Below are positions 16,615 through 24,987 of a stretch of DNA of 64,000 bases, in pieces. The stretch is from assembly GCA_029778615.1 (NCBI GenBank), contig JAKOPZ010000034.1, positions 1 to 64,000 on the forward strand. The letters are read 5' to 3'. Position 1 is the first letter of the stretch, and every line of letters begins with the position of its first letter. The notes beneath the pieces were generated by a model. That model was not told the origin of the DNA and ran no database searches. It saw only the letters and a program-made list of their open reading frames with translations. Both the position numbers and the translations under genes were made by a program. This stretch comes from Chloroflexota bacterium (GTDB taxonomy: Bacteria; Chloroflexota; Anaerolineae; UBA4142; SHND01).

Positions 16615-16962
16615 TTAGTCTTCACCCGCACGCGGGAGAAAGAATTCGCGCAGCGCGCGCGGGTCGTTCAATTCCATTTTCGTGAGAATGTGCCGCAGAT
16701 GCTGGCGCACCGTTTGAAAATTCATACCGAGCGCGTCGGCAATTTCTTGAATCGAAAAGCCGAGCGCGGCGAGGTACGCGATTTCCCGTTCGCGCGGCGT
16801 GAGATAGTAATCGGCGATTTGCTGCTGCGTCGGCGTGTACGGTTTTTCGGTGAACAGTCCGTCAATGAGCGAACGCAGGGAAGCGGAAAGCGACGCGGCG
16901 CGGACTGCGCGCGGCGCCATCGGCGCGACGGATTGATTTAATTGTTTTTTCTTGCGTGCCAT
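16615..16962 (-). CDS. LuxR-type helix-turn-helix regulator, short
   Basis: A 115-aa protein whose C-terminal half (LTPREREIAYLAALGFSIQE, then a helix ending TVRQHLRHILTKM) is a GerE/LuxR DNA-binding domain. The N-terminal about 45 residues are basic and then polar, with no receiver or ligand domain. It is the first gene of the block and is followed by the HprK-like gene 55 nt later. It may control the peptide and glycan genes below it. The stand-alone HTH suggests control by level or by partner protein rather than by phosphorylation. Confidence 0.88.
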   Translation of the reverse strand: MARKKKQLNQSVAPMAPRAVRAASLSASLRSLIDGLFTEKPYTPTQQQIADYYLTPREREIAYLAALGFSIQEIADALGMNFQTVRQHLRHILTKMELNDPRALREFFLPRAGED

Positions 16963-17074
16963 GTCTCTTGTGCCACAAGGAGGATTGCCCGAACGCGGGA
17001 GGCAGGGGAAACACAGTTTCGCGCCAATTTTGAAAAACGCGCGTTACAAAAAGATGACGAATCGTCAGACGTGG

Positions 17075-18340
17075 TTACAAGCGCAGGCGCTGCACAAATT
17101 TGCCTTCGCTCTTGAACGGACCGACGACCGCGAGATTCAGCCATTCGTTGCGGAAAATATCCCGCGCCACGCGCGTAATATCGTCAGTGGTCACGCGGTC
17201 AATCTGCGCGGTCACATCGTCCACCGTCAAAATTTCCAGACGCGCGGCTTCTTGTCTGCCATACCACGCGGCAATCGAATGGGTGTCTTCCATCGAAAGC
17301 AAGATGCCGCCCTTGACCAACTCTTTGGCTTTGGTCAGTTCGTCTTCGGGAATCGGCTCGGACGCGAGGCGTGCCCATTCGTGCAAAATGGCTTCGAGCG
17401 TGGCGGGCGCGGTCTTGGGGTCCACCGCCGCATAGCTGCCAAAATAACCACAGTCGTCGAGCGAACTGCCGAACGCGGACACCGCATACGCGAGTCCGCG
17501 CTTTTCGCGAATTTCTTGAAAGAGCCGCGAACTCATGCCATCGCCCAAAATCGTATTGAGCAAACCGACGGCGTAACGGTCCGGATGATTGCGGTCATAC
17601 GCCCAAGTTGAAACGGCAACGTGCGCCTGTTCGGTTTTTTTGTAGCGCACGTTCCAACGCGCGTCCGCCTGTGCGCTCACAAAGGGCGCGTACGTTTCGC
17701 GCGGGGCAAGTCGCAGCGGCGAAAATTTTTCTGCGATTTGTGGAACAATCTCATTCGCTTGTACAAAGCCCGCGACGCTGACGACAATGTTTTCCGCGTG
17801 ATAATGCTGCGCGAGATAGCTCAGCATGTCCTCGCGCGAAATCGCGCTCACGGTTTCTTCACTGCCCGCCACATCGCGCCCCAACGGGTGCGGCAGCCAC
17901 ATCAACGCGTCCAAATCGAAAAAGACCAAATCATCCGGCGTGTCAAACGTCTCGCGCAATTCTTGAATAATCACGCGGCGTTCTTTTTCAATTTCAAGCG
18001 GGTCGAACAACGGCGCAGCAAGCATGTCACTCAACACATCGAGCCCGATGTCAAAATGTTGGTACGGGACTTTGACCCAATAGTTGGTAATTTCATGTCC
18101 GGTGGACGCGTTGAAAAATCCGCCGATGCCTTCAATCGCCACCGCGACCTCTTGCGCGGTCGGACGCTTGGACGTACCTTTGAACAGCATGTGTTCGATA
18201 AAATGCGAAATCCCGCTGACGCGTTCGGCTTCGTACCGCGCGCCGGTGCTGACATAGATGGTCGTGGTCACGGAACGCGTATGCGGCAGTTCGTTGACAA
18301 TGAGGCGAATGTTGTTGGGCAGAATAAATTTTTGGTGCAT
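17075..18340 (-). CDS. M16 family zinc metallopeptidase (processing-protease-like)
   Basis: A 421-aa peptidase with the inverted zinc motif HFIEH (HxxEH, residues 46-50) followed by MLFKGT, as in mitochondrial-processing-peptidase beta and bacterial PqqL/YmxG-type enzymes. The downstream Glu-containing helix (RRVIIQELRETFD) fits the third ligand region. The C-terminal M16_C domain has the typical GDGMSSRLFQEIREKRGLAY. It is complete and active-looking. It begins 9 nt downstream of folP and probably shares its transcript. M16 enzymes degrade or process peptides; a link to the peptide modules upstream is possible but not shown. Confidence 0.93.
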   Translation of the reverse strand: MHQKFILPNNIRLIVNELPHTRSVTTTIYVSTGARYEAERVSGISHFIEHMLFKGTSKRPTAQEVAVAIEGIGGFFNASTGHEITNYWVKVPYQHFDIGLDVLSDMLAAPLFDPLEIEKERRVIIQELRETFDTPDDLVFFDLDALMWLPHPLGRDVAGSEETVSAISREDMLSYLAQHYHAENIVVSVAGFVQANEIVPQIAEKFSPLRLAPRETYAPFVSAQADARWNVRYKKTEQAHVAVSTWAYDRNHPDRYAVGLLNTILGDGMSSRLFQEIREKRGLAYAVSAFGSSLDDCGYFGSYAAVDPKTAPATLEAILHEWARLASEPIPEDELTKAKELVKGGILLSMEDTHSIAAWYGRQEAARLEILTVDDVTAQIDRVTTDDITRVARDIFRNEWLNLAVVGPFKSEGKFVQRLRL

Positions 18341-18349
18341 GGAACAAGC

Positions 18350-19696
18350 TTAGAGATTGGAGAGTAGAGATTGAGATTCGATTGCGTCCGTCATGCGTGC
18401 GACGCGCGTCATCATTTTCACATCGTGCACGCGCACCATGTTCGCGCCCCGCAAAATCGCGACAGAAATCGCGGCGGCGGTGCCTTCGACGCGTTCCGCC
18501 TCGCGCACGTCAATCGTCTTGCTGATAAAGCCCTTGCGCGACGGACCGACCAGAATCGGAAATCCGAGCGCCCGCAATTCGCCGACGCGATTCAAGATTT
18601 CCAAATTTTCGTTCGGCGTTTTGCCAAAACCGATGCCCGGGTCGAGCAAAATATTTTTTTCGGGAATGCCCGCGCCGAGCGCCATATCTATTTGTGCGCG
18701 CAATTCGTCAATGATTACGCCCATCACATCGCGCACATTTTCGGGACGCGCGCGGTGGAGCCAATTGTGCACAAGGACCACCGGCGCGTTGTGCGCGGCG
18801 ACGACGCGTTTCATCTCGGCATCGCCGCGCAGGCCCGTCACGTCATTAACGAGCTGCGCGCCGGCGTTCAACGCGGCGTCGGCGACGCGCGCTTTGGACG
18901 TGTCAATCGAAAGCGGCACGGCGAGTTCGCTTTTTAACGCGCGCACCGCAGGCAGAACGCGCTGCATTTCGATTTCGACCGGAACAGGCGGCGCGTTGGG
19001 ATGCGTGGATTCGCCCCCCAGGTCCAAGATAGCCGCGCCGTCCGCGCGGTGTGTGTGCGCGCGTTGGAGCACGCGCCCCAGTGTTTCCGTTTCGCTCGCG
19101 TGCGCGTCCTGCAATCCGTCGCCGCTAAATGAATCGGGCGTGAGGTTGAGGATGCCCATGATGATGGTGCGCGACCAATCGAAACGCGTCGCGCCGAGTT
19201 CGAGCGCGGGGGGGGGTGAAACAAACGCGTCGAGTGCGCGTTCGATTTCGCCCGCGAGCCACTGCAATTCATCACTCGGCTGCCAGCGCAAGCGCACCAC
19301 CAAATGATTGAATTGATAACGCGTCGCGCACAACAACGCATCCGTTTCGCCCGCGCCGACATGTTCCAAACGCGGCGCAGTCACGACCTGCCCGCCTTCC
19401 ATCACGAGTTCTTGGTACAACAAACGCGCGAGGGATAACGACACGTGTTCCATTTTCAAATAAAAAAATTGCGCGCGCGCGAGGTGTTCTGACGCAGCGG
19501 CACGTACGCTGCTCGGGTTACGCGAGGTTTGTTCGCTCGTCATTGCCGCGTCTGTGACAGAGGCACGATGACTCGCGAGTGCCGATGCACTGGGCGCGGC
19601 GGACGCCACAGACGAATCCGCGCCGACCCGTTCGAGTTCGGCGCGGATTTGCTTGGGAGAATACAGTTGCAAAACGCGGACGCGCGGTTCGTTCAT
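18350..19696 (-). CDS. folP: Dihydropteroate synthase with N-terminal extension
   Basis: A 448-aa protein. The C-terminal about 275 residues are a complete DHPS TIM barrel (IIMGILNLTPDSFSGDG, LDLGGESTHP, INDVTGLRGD-like, LDPGIGFGK, VGPSRKGFI), which joins p-aminobenzoate to the pterin diphosphate in folate synthesis. Residues 1-150 form an extension with FYLKMEHVSLSLARLLYQEL, which I associate with Chloroflexota DHPS. Within it, residues about 26-78 are an Ala/Ser-rich stretch that looks inserted. A G9 run lies at 19208-19216. The last codons (QSLLSNL) come from GAGATTG-type repeat units. It overlaps the upstream MBL gene by 4 nt. Confidence 0.93.
   Translation of the reverse strand: MNEPRVRVLQLYSPKQIRAELERVGADSSVASAAPSASALASHRASVTDAAMTSEQTSRNPSSVRAAASEHLARAQFFYLKMEHVSLSLARLLYQELVMEGGQVVTAPRLEHVGAGETDALLCATRYQFNHLVVRLRWQPSDELQWLAGEIERALDAFVSPPPALELGATRFDWSRTIIMGILNLTPDSFSGDGLQDAHASETETLGRVLQRAHTHRADGAAILDLGGESTHPNAPPVPVEIEMQRVLPAVRALKSELAVPLSIDTSKARVADAALNAGAQLVNDVTGLRGDAEMKRVVAAHNAPVVLVHNWLHRARPENVRDVMGVIIDELRAQIDMALGAGIPEKNILLDPGIGFGKTPNENLEILNRVGELRALGFPILVGPSRKGFISKTIDVREAERVEGTAAAISVAILRGANMVRVHDVKMMTRVARMTDAIESQSLLSNL
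18351..18374. repeat. GAGATTG-type heptamer units at folP 3' end
   Basis: Units GAGATTG, GAGAGTA and GAGATTG occur in series and cover the stop region of folP. This is the same unit family as at 37380, 50693, 52209, 52373 and 52828. Confidence 0.6.
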
Positions 19697-20337
19697 TCCT
19701 TTTGTTTCATTTCGAGCAGCACGATTTGCATTTCTTTGGGCAGCCCATCGCGTTTGAGATTAAGCGCTTCGATGGGCGCGGGCGCTTTCATCCCCATCTC
19801 TTTGATGAATTTTTCTACGGGGTCGAGTTTCACGGTCAAATCAGGCGCGCGATAGTGCATGGGAATCACAATCATCGGTTCAAAGAGCGAGACGACCTCT
19901 GCCGCATCCGATGCGTTCAACGCGTTGCCGCCGCCGACAGGCACGAGCAAAATATCTACATCGCCGATGGTGTCCGCTTGCGCTTGCGTCGGGACGTGCC
20001 CGATGTCGCCGAGATGACAAATGTTGATGCTCTCGATATTGATGACGTACACGGTATTCTTGCCGCGGTCTTTGCCGCCGCGCTTGTCGTGAAACGTTTG
20101 CACGCCCGTCACAAACACATTGCTGACTTCGTACTCGCCCGGTCCGTTAATGACTTGAGGATTGCCTGCCACACCGTCCGCGTTGTCGTGCCCCTTGTGA
20201 TTGTGGCTAATGGTGACAATATCGCCGCGCGGGCGCGGTAATTTGAGACCGATGCTTTTCTCGTACGGGTCGGTAATCACTGTTGCTTCACGCGTACGCA
20301 AACGAAAACAGGACAGTCCGAACCAATCAATTTCCAT
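19693..20337 (-). CDS. Metallo-beta-lactamase-fold hydrolase (UPF0173-like)
   Basis: A 214-aa protein beginning MEIDWFGLSCFRL. The metal motif is SHNHKGHDN, then GPGEYEV and HLGDIGH, as in the UPF0173/L-ascorbate-lactonase-like MBL group. ATG 20337 is chosen because the conserved fold begins there; the longer frame to 20433 runs through a terminator. It overlaps folP by 4 nt (ATGA), so the two are coupled. The substrate is unknown. Confidence 0.88.
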   Translation of the reverse strand: MEIDWFGLSCFRLRTREATVITDPYEKSIGLKLPRPRGDIVTISHNHKGHDNADGVAGNPQVINGPGEYEVSNVFVTGVQTFHDKRGGKDRGKNTVYVINIESINICHLGDIGHVPTQAQADTIGDVDILLVPVGGGNALNASDAAEVVSLFEPMIVIPMHYRAPDLTVKLDPVEKFIKEMGMKAPAPIEALNLKRDGLPKEMQIVLLEMKQKE

Positions 20338-20395
20338 GAGTTCCTCACAACAGAATTCTTGTTCTACAGAGACAAAGCGATTATATCCGCTCACG

Positions 20396-20430
20396 CGAAA
20401 AAAGAAAAACCCGTTCTGTGCGGAACGGGT
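20396..20430 (-). terminator. Rho-independent terminator after HTH-like gene
   Basis: Stem ACCCGTTC/GAACGGGT (20409-20416 and 20423-20430) is followed on the minus strand by TTTTTCTTTTTT. It separates the 120-aa gene from the MBL-folP-M16 operon. Confidence 0.88.
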
Positions 20431-20453
20431 CAAGAGTCATGCAATCTGTTTTG

Positions 20454-20816
20454 TCACGCGGGCTGAGGCGCGGCGGGCGGACGCTCGAAATTTGCGAGCC
20501 GCACCGCGCTCCGCCGCAAGTTCGCGCGTTTCGTCAAGCGATACGTGGTGCGTTCGGGCGTATAGCGGCGCACCAACAAGCGCAGGTACGTCAAATCGTC
20601 CAGCTCTTTGGTCGTGGCAAACACCGTGCGGCGCAATTTGGCGGCAATCTCTTGTGAAGTCAATTCACTGTCGGGCTGGTCGCCAAACATCAAAATCAAG
20701 TCCCATCGCAAGTTATTGATGGCGTAGCGTTCCACGAACGTAAAAAGTTCAAGGTCAATTTCTGCCGCACCGCGCGAAGGGAGAGGTACAGTGGTTTCAG
20801 TAATCGGCATAAACAT
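20454..20816 (-). CDS. Small putative winged-helix protein
   Basis: A 120-aa protein. Residues 20-95 look helical with a winged-helix-like arrangement: FVERYAINNLRWDLILMF, then LTSQEIAAKLRRTVFATTKE and LDDLTYLRLLVRRYT. This resembles small MarR/ArsR-like DNA-binding domains, but no family is recognised. The start ATG 20816 has GGGAG 7 nt upstream. It is a single-gene transcript: its own promoter carries a palindrome over the -10, and a terminator follows. That layout suggests an autoregulated regulator. Confidence 0.7.
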   Translation of the reverse strand: MFMPITETTVPLPSRGAAEIDLELFTFVERYAINNLRWDLILMFGDQPDSELTSQEIAAKLRRTVFATTKELDDLTYLRLLVRRYTPERTTYRLTKRANLRRSAVRLANFERPPAAPQPA

Positions 20817-20889
20817 ATTCTCGCTCCCAGCGTGAGCTCACCCTGCTACATGATTCAAAATGTCTCGAACCAATGCCGGGAAATGAATC

Positions 20890-20924
20890 GGTGTTACTGT
20901 AACACCCCCGCGCACGCGGGTCAA
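20890..20924 (-). promoter_or_regulatory. Promoter with operator-like palindrome over -10
   Basis: On the minus strand, TTGACC (20919-20924) and TACAGT (20896-20901) are separated by 17 nt. A perfect palindrome (GGTGTTAC, central T, GTAACACC; 20890-20906) covers the -10. It is a good candidate for repressor binding, perhaps by the encoded small protein itself. Confidence 0.7.
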
Positions 20925-20962
20925 TAGTACCAAAACGGCATTCGCGCGTCGGATAAACGCCG

Positions 20963-21002
20963 ACACAAAAAAATCGTGGGTTCGGATGAAACCCACGATT
21001 TC
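20963..21002 (-). terminator. Rho-independent terminator after Thr/Pro-stalk gene
   Basis: A 12-bp stem (AAATCGTGGGTT and its complement, 20972-20983 and 20991-21002) with a 7-nt loop is followed on the minus strand by a U-rich tract (TTTTTTTGTG). Confidence 0.88.
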
Positions 21003-21013
21003 GCGTGCCCGCG

Positions 21014-21775
21014 TTATTGATGCACAAAGTCTATCAAGTTCTGTTGAATCGCGCCGTTCGCATTACAGTCAGAAGTAAGTTGGAACGGCACTTTGGGGGA
21101 ACGTTGGCTTCCGTCGGGATTGACAATCGCGACTTCGCCTTGTGTGGCAGTGCCGCGTCCAAAAATCCATTCCCAATAACCGGGACGATTGCTGTGCGAG
21201 CCGGTGACATCCGTGCCTTGTTCGATGCCGCTCGCCCACACGCGCACCAGAATTCCATTCAAGCGACTGCTGCCCGCCTGGTCGCTGTAGACGGTGCCGG
21301 CGATATACCACGTGCCGCAATTCGGCGCTGCTTCCACCGGGCGTCCCAGCCGAAATTCAAATTGCGGCGCGGGCGGCTGCGTCGGCAAGGGCGCCGGTGC
21401 GAGCGTTCGCGGTGGACGCGTCGGCGGGCGACGCGTTGGCACGCCCGTGATGACAATGTAAAAAATTGTCGGCGTTGGGAGAAACGTTGGGGTTGCCGTA
21501 TCGAGCGGCGTTGGCGTATATGTGGAGGTCGGCGTATACGTTGGCGTGAACGTCGGTGTGCTCGTCGAAGTGGATGTAAAAGTCGGCGTCCACGTCGCGG
21601 GAAGTTCCGCCACGCTCAAATTGGGCGTGGGCGTCTCGGGACGCAGCGCCGCAATCAGGTTGGCACGCGGATTCAAGAACAACAGCGCGAAACACGCGCA
21701 GACCACTGCCGTCAATCCGAGCATGACGAAAGTTGCATATTGAAAGAAACGGTCCCGGTCCGGTTCAAAACCCAC
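21014..21775 (-). CDS. Membrane-anchored Thr/Pro-stalk protein with C-terminal beta domain
   Basis: A 253-aa protein. Residues 13-34 are a single membrane anchor (YATFVMLGLTAVVCACFALLFL). Residues 50-130 are a Thr/Pro/Ser-rich stalk of TPTxTxT repeats. Residues 140-253 are a globular beta-rich domain with two Cys (NCGTWYIAGTVYS and TSDCNANG). The layout, anchor-stalk-domain facing outwards, is common in Chloroflexota surface proteins and suggests O-glycosylation of the stalk. The domain resembles small repetitive 'GTWYIAGTV..G..L.G..V.V' modules of unknown function. It has its own terminator. Confidence 0.75.
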   Translation of the reverse strand: MGFEPDRDRFFQYATFVMLGLTAVVCACFALLFLNPRANLIAALRPETPTPNLSVAELPATWTPTFTSTSTSTPTFTPTYTPTSTYTPTPLDTATPTFLPTPTIFYIVITGVPTRRPPTRPPRTLAPAPLPTQPPAPQFEFRLGRPVEAAPNCGTWYIAGTVYSDQAGSSRLNGILVRVWASGIEQGTDVTGSHSNRPGYWEWIFGRGTATQGEVAIVNPDGSQRSPKVPFQLTSDCNANGAIQQNLIDFVHQ

Positions 21776-21893
21776 AATTGTCCTCTAACTTTTTTGACGG
21801 GCGACCACGCGGGTGCGCCCCGGCATTCGCGTCCCAATCTATTTTTGTGTAACACAATGCGCGCGCCGCGTAAATAGGATTCTTGGTTGTTAG

Positions 21894-23240
21894 TCAACGC
21901 GGCAGCGCGCGCTCGCCGATGCCATACAATTCGTCCGGCACCAACAGATATACATTTTCGTTCCCGCGCAAAAAGGAATCCAGACGCAGAGTGGGCACCT
22001 GGTCATCGCGCAGCTGCTGCGCTACATCGTCGAGGCGTGCGCGCAAATCTTTTTCGTCCAACTGCGGATACAAACCCCAACGCCCGGCGACGAGCTCGCT
22101 CCGCAGCACATCTTCGGTACTGCGACTCGCTTCGTCTGCCTTTTCGAGTCCGCTCGCTTGCTGTTCGGTGATGGCAAAATAATCGGCGTATGCGTCGTTC
22201 AAATCTTGGCGAATTTGGTCCGCGCTCTGTTCCCATTCCGGCACGATGGAAATGCCAAAGCCCAAACGCGCGACGCGATACTTGAGCGCGAGCCAACGTA
22301 ATTTATCACGCAAGACGCCGAGCTGCGTGGAAGCGTCCGCCGCCGAATCGTACGCAGAAGTATAAAAATCCCCGCGCACGCCGTCCTCGTTGTACAACGC
22401 ATCGCCAAGCGCGCGAATCAATTCGTCGGGCATTTCGGATTCATCTTTCGGCGGGTTGAGATTCAACGCGTCATACAATTCACGCGCGGCGCGCACCCGC
22501 GCGTCCACTTTGTCCTTGAGGTCGGGATTTTCGCCGGGCGAAGTGACAGTGATGCGAAATGGACGCCGCGAGACATTGACCGCGTCTTCGTTGGTCAGCA
22601 TTGCAGTTTCCGCCGCTTTGGAGCGCGCTTCGTCTGCCAATTTCGTTACATTAAACGCGCGATAGATGCGGCTGATTTGGTCATATAAATCGGCGCGCGT
22701 ATCGCGCGGGAGAGAAAAACTGTATTCGGTGATGAGATACGCCTGGTCGAGCGCGGCGCGCGCATTCGGCTCCATGCCCAATGTGCGCAACCCTTGGGCG
22801 GCTTCGAGCAGCGTTTGCACGCGCGAAAGGTCGGAAGGCAGCGGGCTGGCTGTCGCGAGAAACACCGCGTATTGGTACATCCAAACGGCTTTGGGGGTCT
22901 GTTTCGCCGCCGCATAGCGATTCCCCAGCAGTAGCAGCGTGCCCACACGTTCGGCATCGGAAAAATCCGCGCCGTATGCGACTTGAGCCAGTGCGCCTTC
23001 AAAGTCTCCCGCTGCGAGCGCATCGTCAACCGAATTGGTATTCGTGGTCTGCGCGAGAACGCCCAAGGCAATTTGCGGTTTGATTTTTTTCGTTTCGACT
23101 AACGAATCTGGCGTTACCCATTTCGATGTGTCAACCGCCGTCGTGCGCGGTCCCCAAAAGTTCAGCGCGAGCGCGCCAACGCCAAAACAAAACAGCAGCG
23201 CCGCCGCGCCGAGCAGAATAAACGGTAGTGCTTTTTTCAA
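21894..23240 (-). CDS. Membrane-anchored helical protein, unknown function
   Basis: A 448-aa protein with one N-terminal membrane segment (PFILLGAAALLFCFGVGALALNF) and a long mostly helical outside portion. Residues about 80-230 look TPR-like (DFEGALAQVAYGADF, LLLGNRYAAAKQTPKAVWMY, and so on). No enzyme motif is visible. The start is a TTG (23240) with GGAG 5 nt upstream; that Shine-Dalgarno overlaps the stop of the parvulin gene, so translation is coupled. The coupling suggests work together with the parvulin foldase outside the membrane. Confidence 0.7.
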   Translation of the reverse strand: MKKALPFILLGAAALLFCFGVGALALNFWGPRTTAVDTSKWVTPDSLVETKKIKPQIALGVLAQTTNTNSVDDALAAGDFEGALAQVAYGADFSDAERVGTLLLLGNRYAAAKQTPKAVWMYQYAVFLATASPLPSDLSRVQTLLEAAQGLRTLGMEPNARAALDQAYLITEYSFSLPRDTRADLYDQISRIYRAFNVTKLADEARSKAAETAMLTNEDAVNVSRRPFRITVTSPGENPDLKDKVDARVRAARELYDALNLNPPKDESEMPDELIRALGDALYNEDGVRGDFYTSAYDSAADASTQLGVLRDKLRWLALKYRVARLGFGISIVPEWEQSADQIRQDLNDAYADYFAITEQQASGLEKADEASRSTEDVLRSELVAGRWGLYPQLDEKDLRARLDDVAQQLRDDQVPTLRLDSFLRGNENVYLLVPDELYGIGERALPR

Positions 23241-23242
23241 AA

Positions 23243-24217
23243 TTACTCCTGTACTAGTCTTTCAATCTTTGCATTCGCTCTCAACCCGTCGAGCCAGTTG
23301 CTGAACGCGGCGAGCCGCTGGTTCTGCAGCAGTTCGGGCGAAAGCGCGCGCGCGGAATCGCGTTCCAATACTTTGATGATGTGCAAGCCGAGCTGCGTCG
23401 AAACGACTCCGCTGATTTGTCCCGGCTGGAGCGCAAAAGCCGCCTGTTCAAATTCGGGCGGCATCACATCGCGCGGGAACCATCCCAAATCGCCGCCGTT
23501 GTCGCGCGTCGCTTCGTCTTGCGAAACTTGTTTAGCGAGCGTGGCGAAATCGGTGCCGCTTTTTAATTTTGCCAACGCGGCGTCGGCATCTTGTTTTTTG
23601 GCAAAGAGAATGTGCGCGACATGCACTTGTTCCACTTTGTCGGGCAGATTTTGCGTCACGCGTGCCATCATTGCTTCGCCAAAAAGATTGGCGCGAATTT
23701 GTTGACACAAGTCTTGCACGGTCAGTTGATTGTTTTTGAGATACTGGTCAAATTTTTGCGGACTGCCCGCGTCGTTCATCACTTGCTGGACGCGGTCGTT
23801 CACATCGTTCGCGCTGACGTTGATATTTTCTTTTTGCGCGGCTTGCTCTACCAACGCGTCGTCAATCAATTGCCCCAATACTTGGGCGCGCAATCCTTTG
23901 ACTGCTTCCTTCCCTTGGTCGCTGTTCGGGTCAACGCCCTGCTGGACGAGCGCGAGTTCGGACTGTGCCGCCTGACGTTGATATTGCGCGAGCGAAATAC
24001 CCTGCCCGTTTACGCGCGCGGCGAGTGCTTCTCCTTGCGCGAGCGTGACGGCTCCGCCATTTTCGCAATAGCCCGATTGCGCTTGCGGAACACCCGCAAG
24101 AGTCGGCGCGGAATTGGGCTGCGCGGGCGCGGATGTCGCGGACGGCGGCGTTTCACTGCACGCGGCGAGGACGGGGAGCGCAAGGAAAAGGACAAGAATG
24201 GAACGAAAATGCGGCAT
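23243..24217 (-). CDS. Lipoprotein peptidyl-prolyl isomerase (PrsA/SurA-like)
   Basis: A 324-aa protein starting at ATG 24217 with a signal peptide ending in the lipobox LPVLAAC, so a lipoprotein. A SurA_N-like helical region (about 70-190) precedes a parvulin domain at about 200-300 (HVAHILFAKKQDADAALAKL, FATLAKQVSQDEATRDNGGD, GLHIIKVLER). Such proteins help fold exported proteins. An upstream in-frame extension to 24307 is rejected because it would hide the signal peptide. The gene starts a two-gene operon with the helical membrane protein and is divergent from the receiver gene at 24481. Confidence 0.9.
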   Translation of the reverse strand: MPHFRSILVLFLALPVLAACSETPPSATSAPAQPNSAPTLAGVPQAQSGYCENGGAVTLAQGEALAARVNGQGISLAQYQRQAAQSELALVQQGVDPNSDQGKEAVKGLRAQVLGQLIDDALVEQAAQKENINVSANDVNDRVQQVMNDAGSPQKFDQYLKNNQLTVQDLCQQIRANLFGEAMMARVTQNLPDKVEQVHVAHILFAKKQDADAALAKLKSGTDFATLAKQVSQDEATRDNGGDLGWFPRDVMPPEFEQAAFALQPGQISGVVSTQLGLHIIKVLERDSARALSPELLQNQRLAAFSNWLDGLRANAKIERLVQE

Positions 24218-24334
24218 GAAGGGTTCCCAAGAATTTTTTGCAGCGGAAGCGGCAAGATTATAAGGCAAGAAATCAGATACGCAAGTTGACCTCACGCGCA
24301 CGTCCAACAGTTATCAAAATGTAATGGTGTTTCC

Positions 24335-24363
24335 TTGTTGCGCGCCGCGCCGTTTGCTATAAT
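24335..24363 (+). promoter_or_regulatory. Sigma-70-type promoter for orphan receiver gene
   Basis: TTGTTG (24335-24340), a 17-nt spacer and TATAAT (24358-24363). The leader to the ATG at 24481 is about 110 nt. Confidence 0.7.
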
Positions 24364-24480
24364 GCGCGCACGTCGTCGGCAGTTTTTCCCCGATTCCTCT
24401 TCCGCACAAGTTCACGCGTCCACTCTTTGTGCATCCACACGACGTTTGCGCCCCGTCGTCCGCGACAATTGGCTCTCGAT

Positions 24481-24858
24481 ATGAATTGGCATCACTATCT
24501 CTTGATTTCGCCTCAAGATTCTTTGACGCGTTCGCTCTTGCCGAATGTGCTGCCGCGTGATGACCGCTTGAGCGTTGCGACGAACCCGTTCGACGCGTTG
24601 ACGCTGCTGCGCGATTCCAAAATGGACGCGGTGCTGTTGGCAATTGACGAAGGCGACCAGGACGCGGTGGTCGCGTGCAAAACCCTGCGCCGCCAATCGA
24701 ACGTGCCAATTGTGATGTTGGTGAACAGCGCGACGCGGCAAGAAGTGGTGCGCGGGTACCGTCTCGGCGCGGACGCGCACATTGAAATTCCGTGCGACCC
24801 GCGCATATTTCGCGCGCGCGTGGCGGCAGTCCTGCGCCAGCTCGCACCCGCGAACTGA
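24481..24858 (+). CDS. Orphan degenerate response-regulator receiver domain
   Basis: A 125-aa single-domain protein with the CheY-like pattern: strand YLLISPQD, strand MDAVLLAIDEGDQD, strand VPIVMLVNSATRQE and the end helix FRARVAAVLRQL. The phospho-acceptor Asp after LL is Ala54; Asp56 is shifted by two. The N-terminal acidic pair is reduced to PQD, and the conserved Lys is not evident. It is therefore probably a pseudo-receiver that works by binding, not by phosphorylation. ATG 24481 is preferred to 24427 because the fold begins there. No kinase gene is adjacent. Confidence 0.78.
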   Translation: MNWHHYLLISPQDSLTRSLLPNVLPRDDRLSVATNPFDALTLLRDSKMDAVLLAIDEGDQDAVVACKTLRRQSNVPIVMLVNSATRQEVVRGYRLGADAHIEIPCDPRIFRARVAAVLRQLAPAN

Positions 24859-24910
24859 GAACACCGCAAGCGAAATTCTCACGCCAACACGCAAAGGATG
24901 CGGAGCAATA

Positions 24911-24953
24911 CAAGACCCGTTGTTTCTCTCTCGAAACAACGGGTCTTGATTTT
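24911..24953 (+). terminator. Strong hairpin terminator between convergent genes
   Basis: A perfect 15-bp stem (24911-24925 with 24934-24948, 8-nt loop) is followed by ATTTTTG on the plus strand. It ends the receiver transcript and may also slow the giant gene arriving from the other side. Confidence 0.9.
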
Positions 24954-24987
24954 TGCCAGCGCGATAATGCTTGCAAAACGAAACGCG

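Noticed and set aside
20797-21027. 76-aa open frame on the minus strand
   Set aside because: It spans the terminator and promoter region, has no Shine-Dalgarno and no domain sense.
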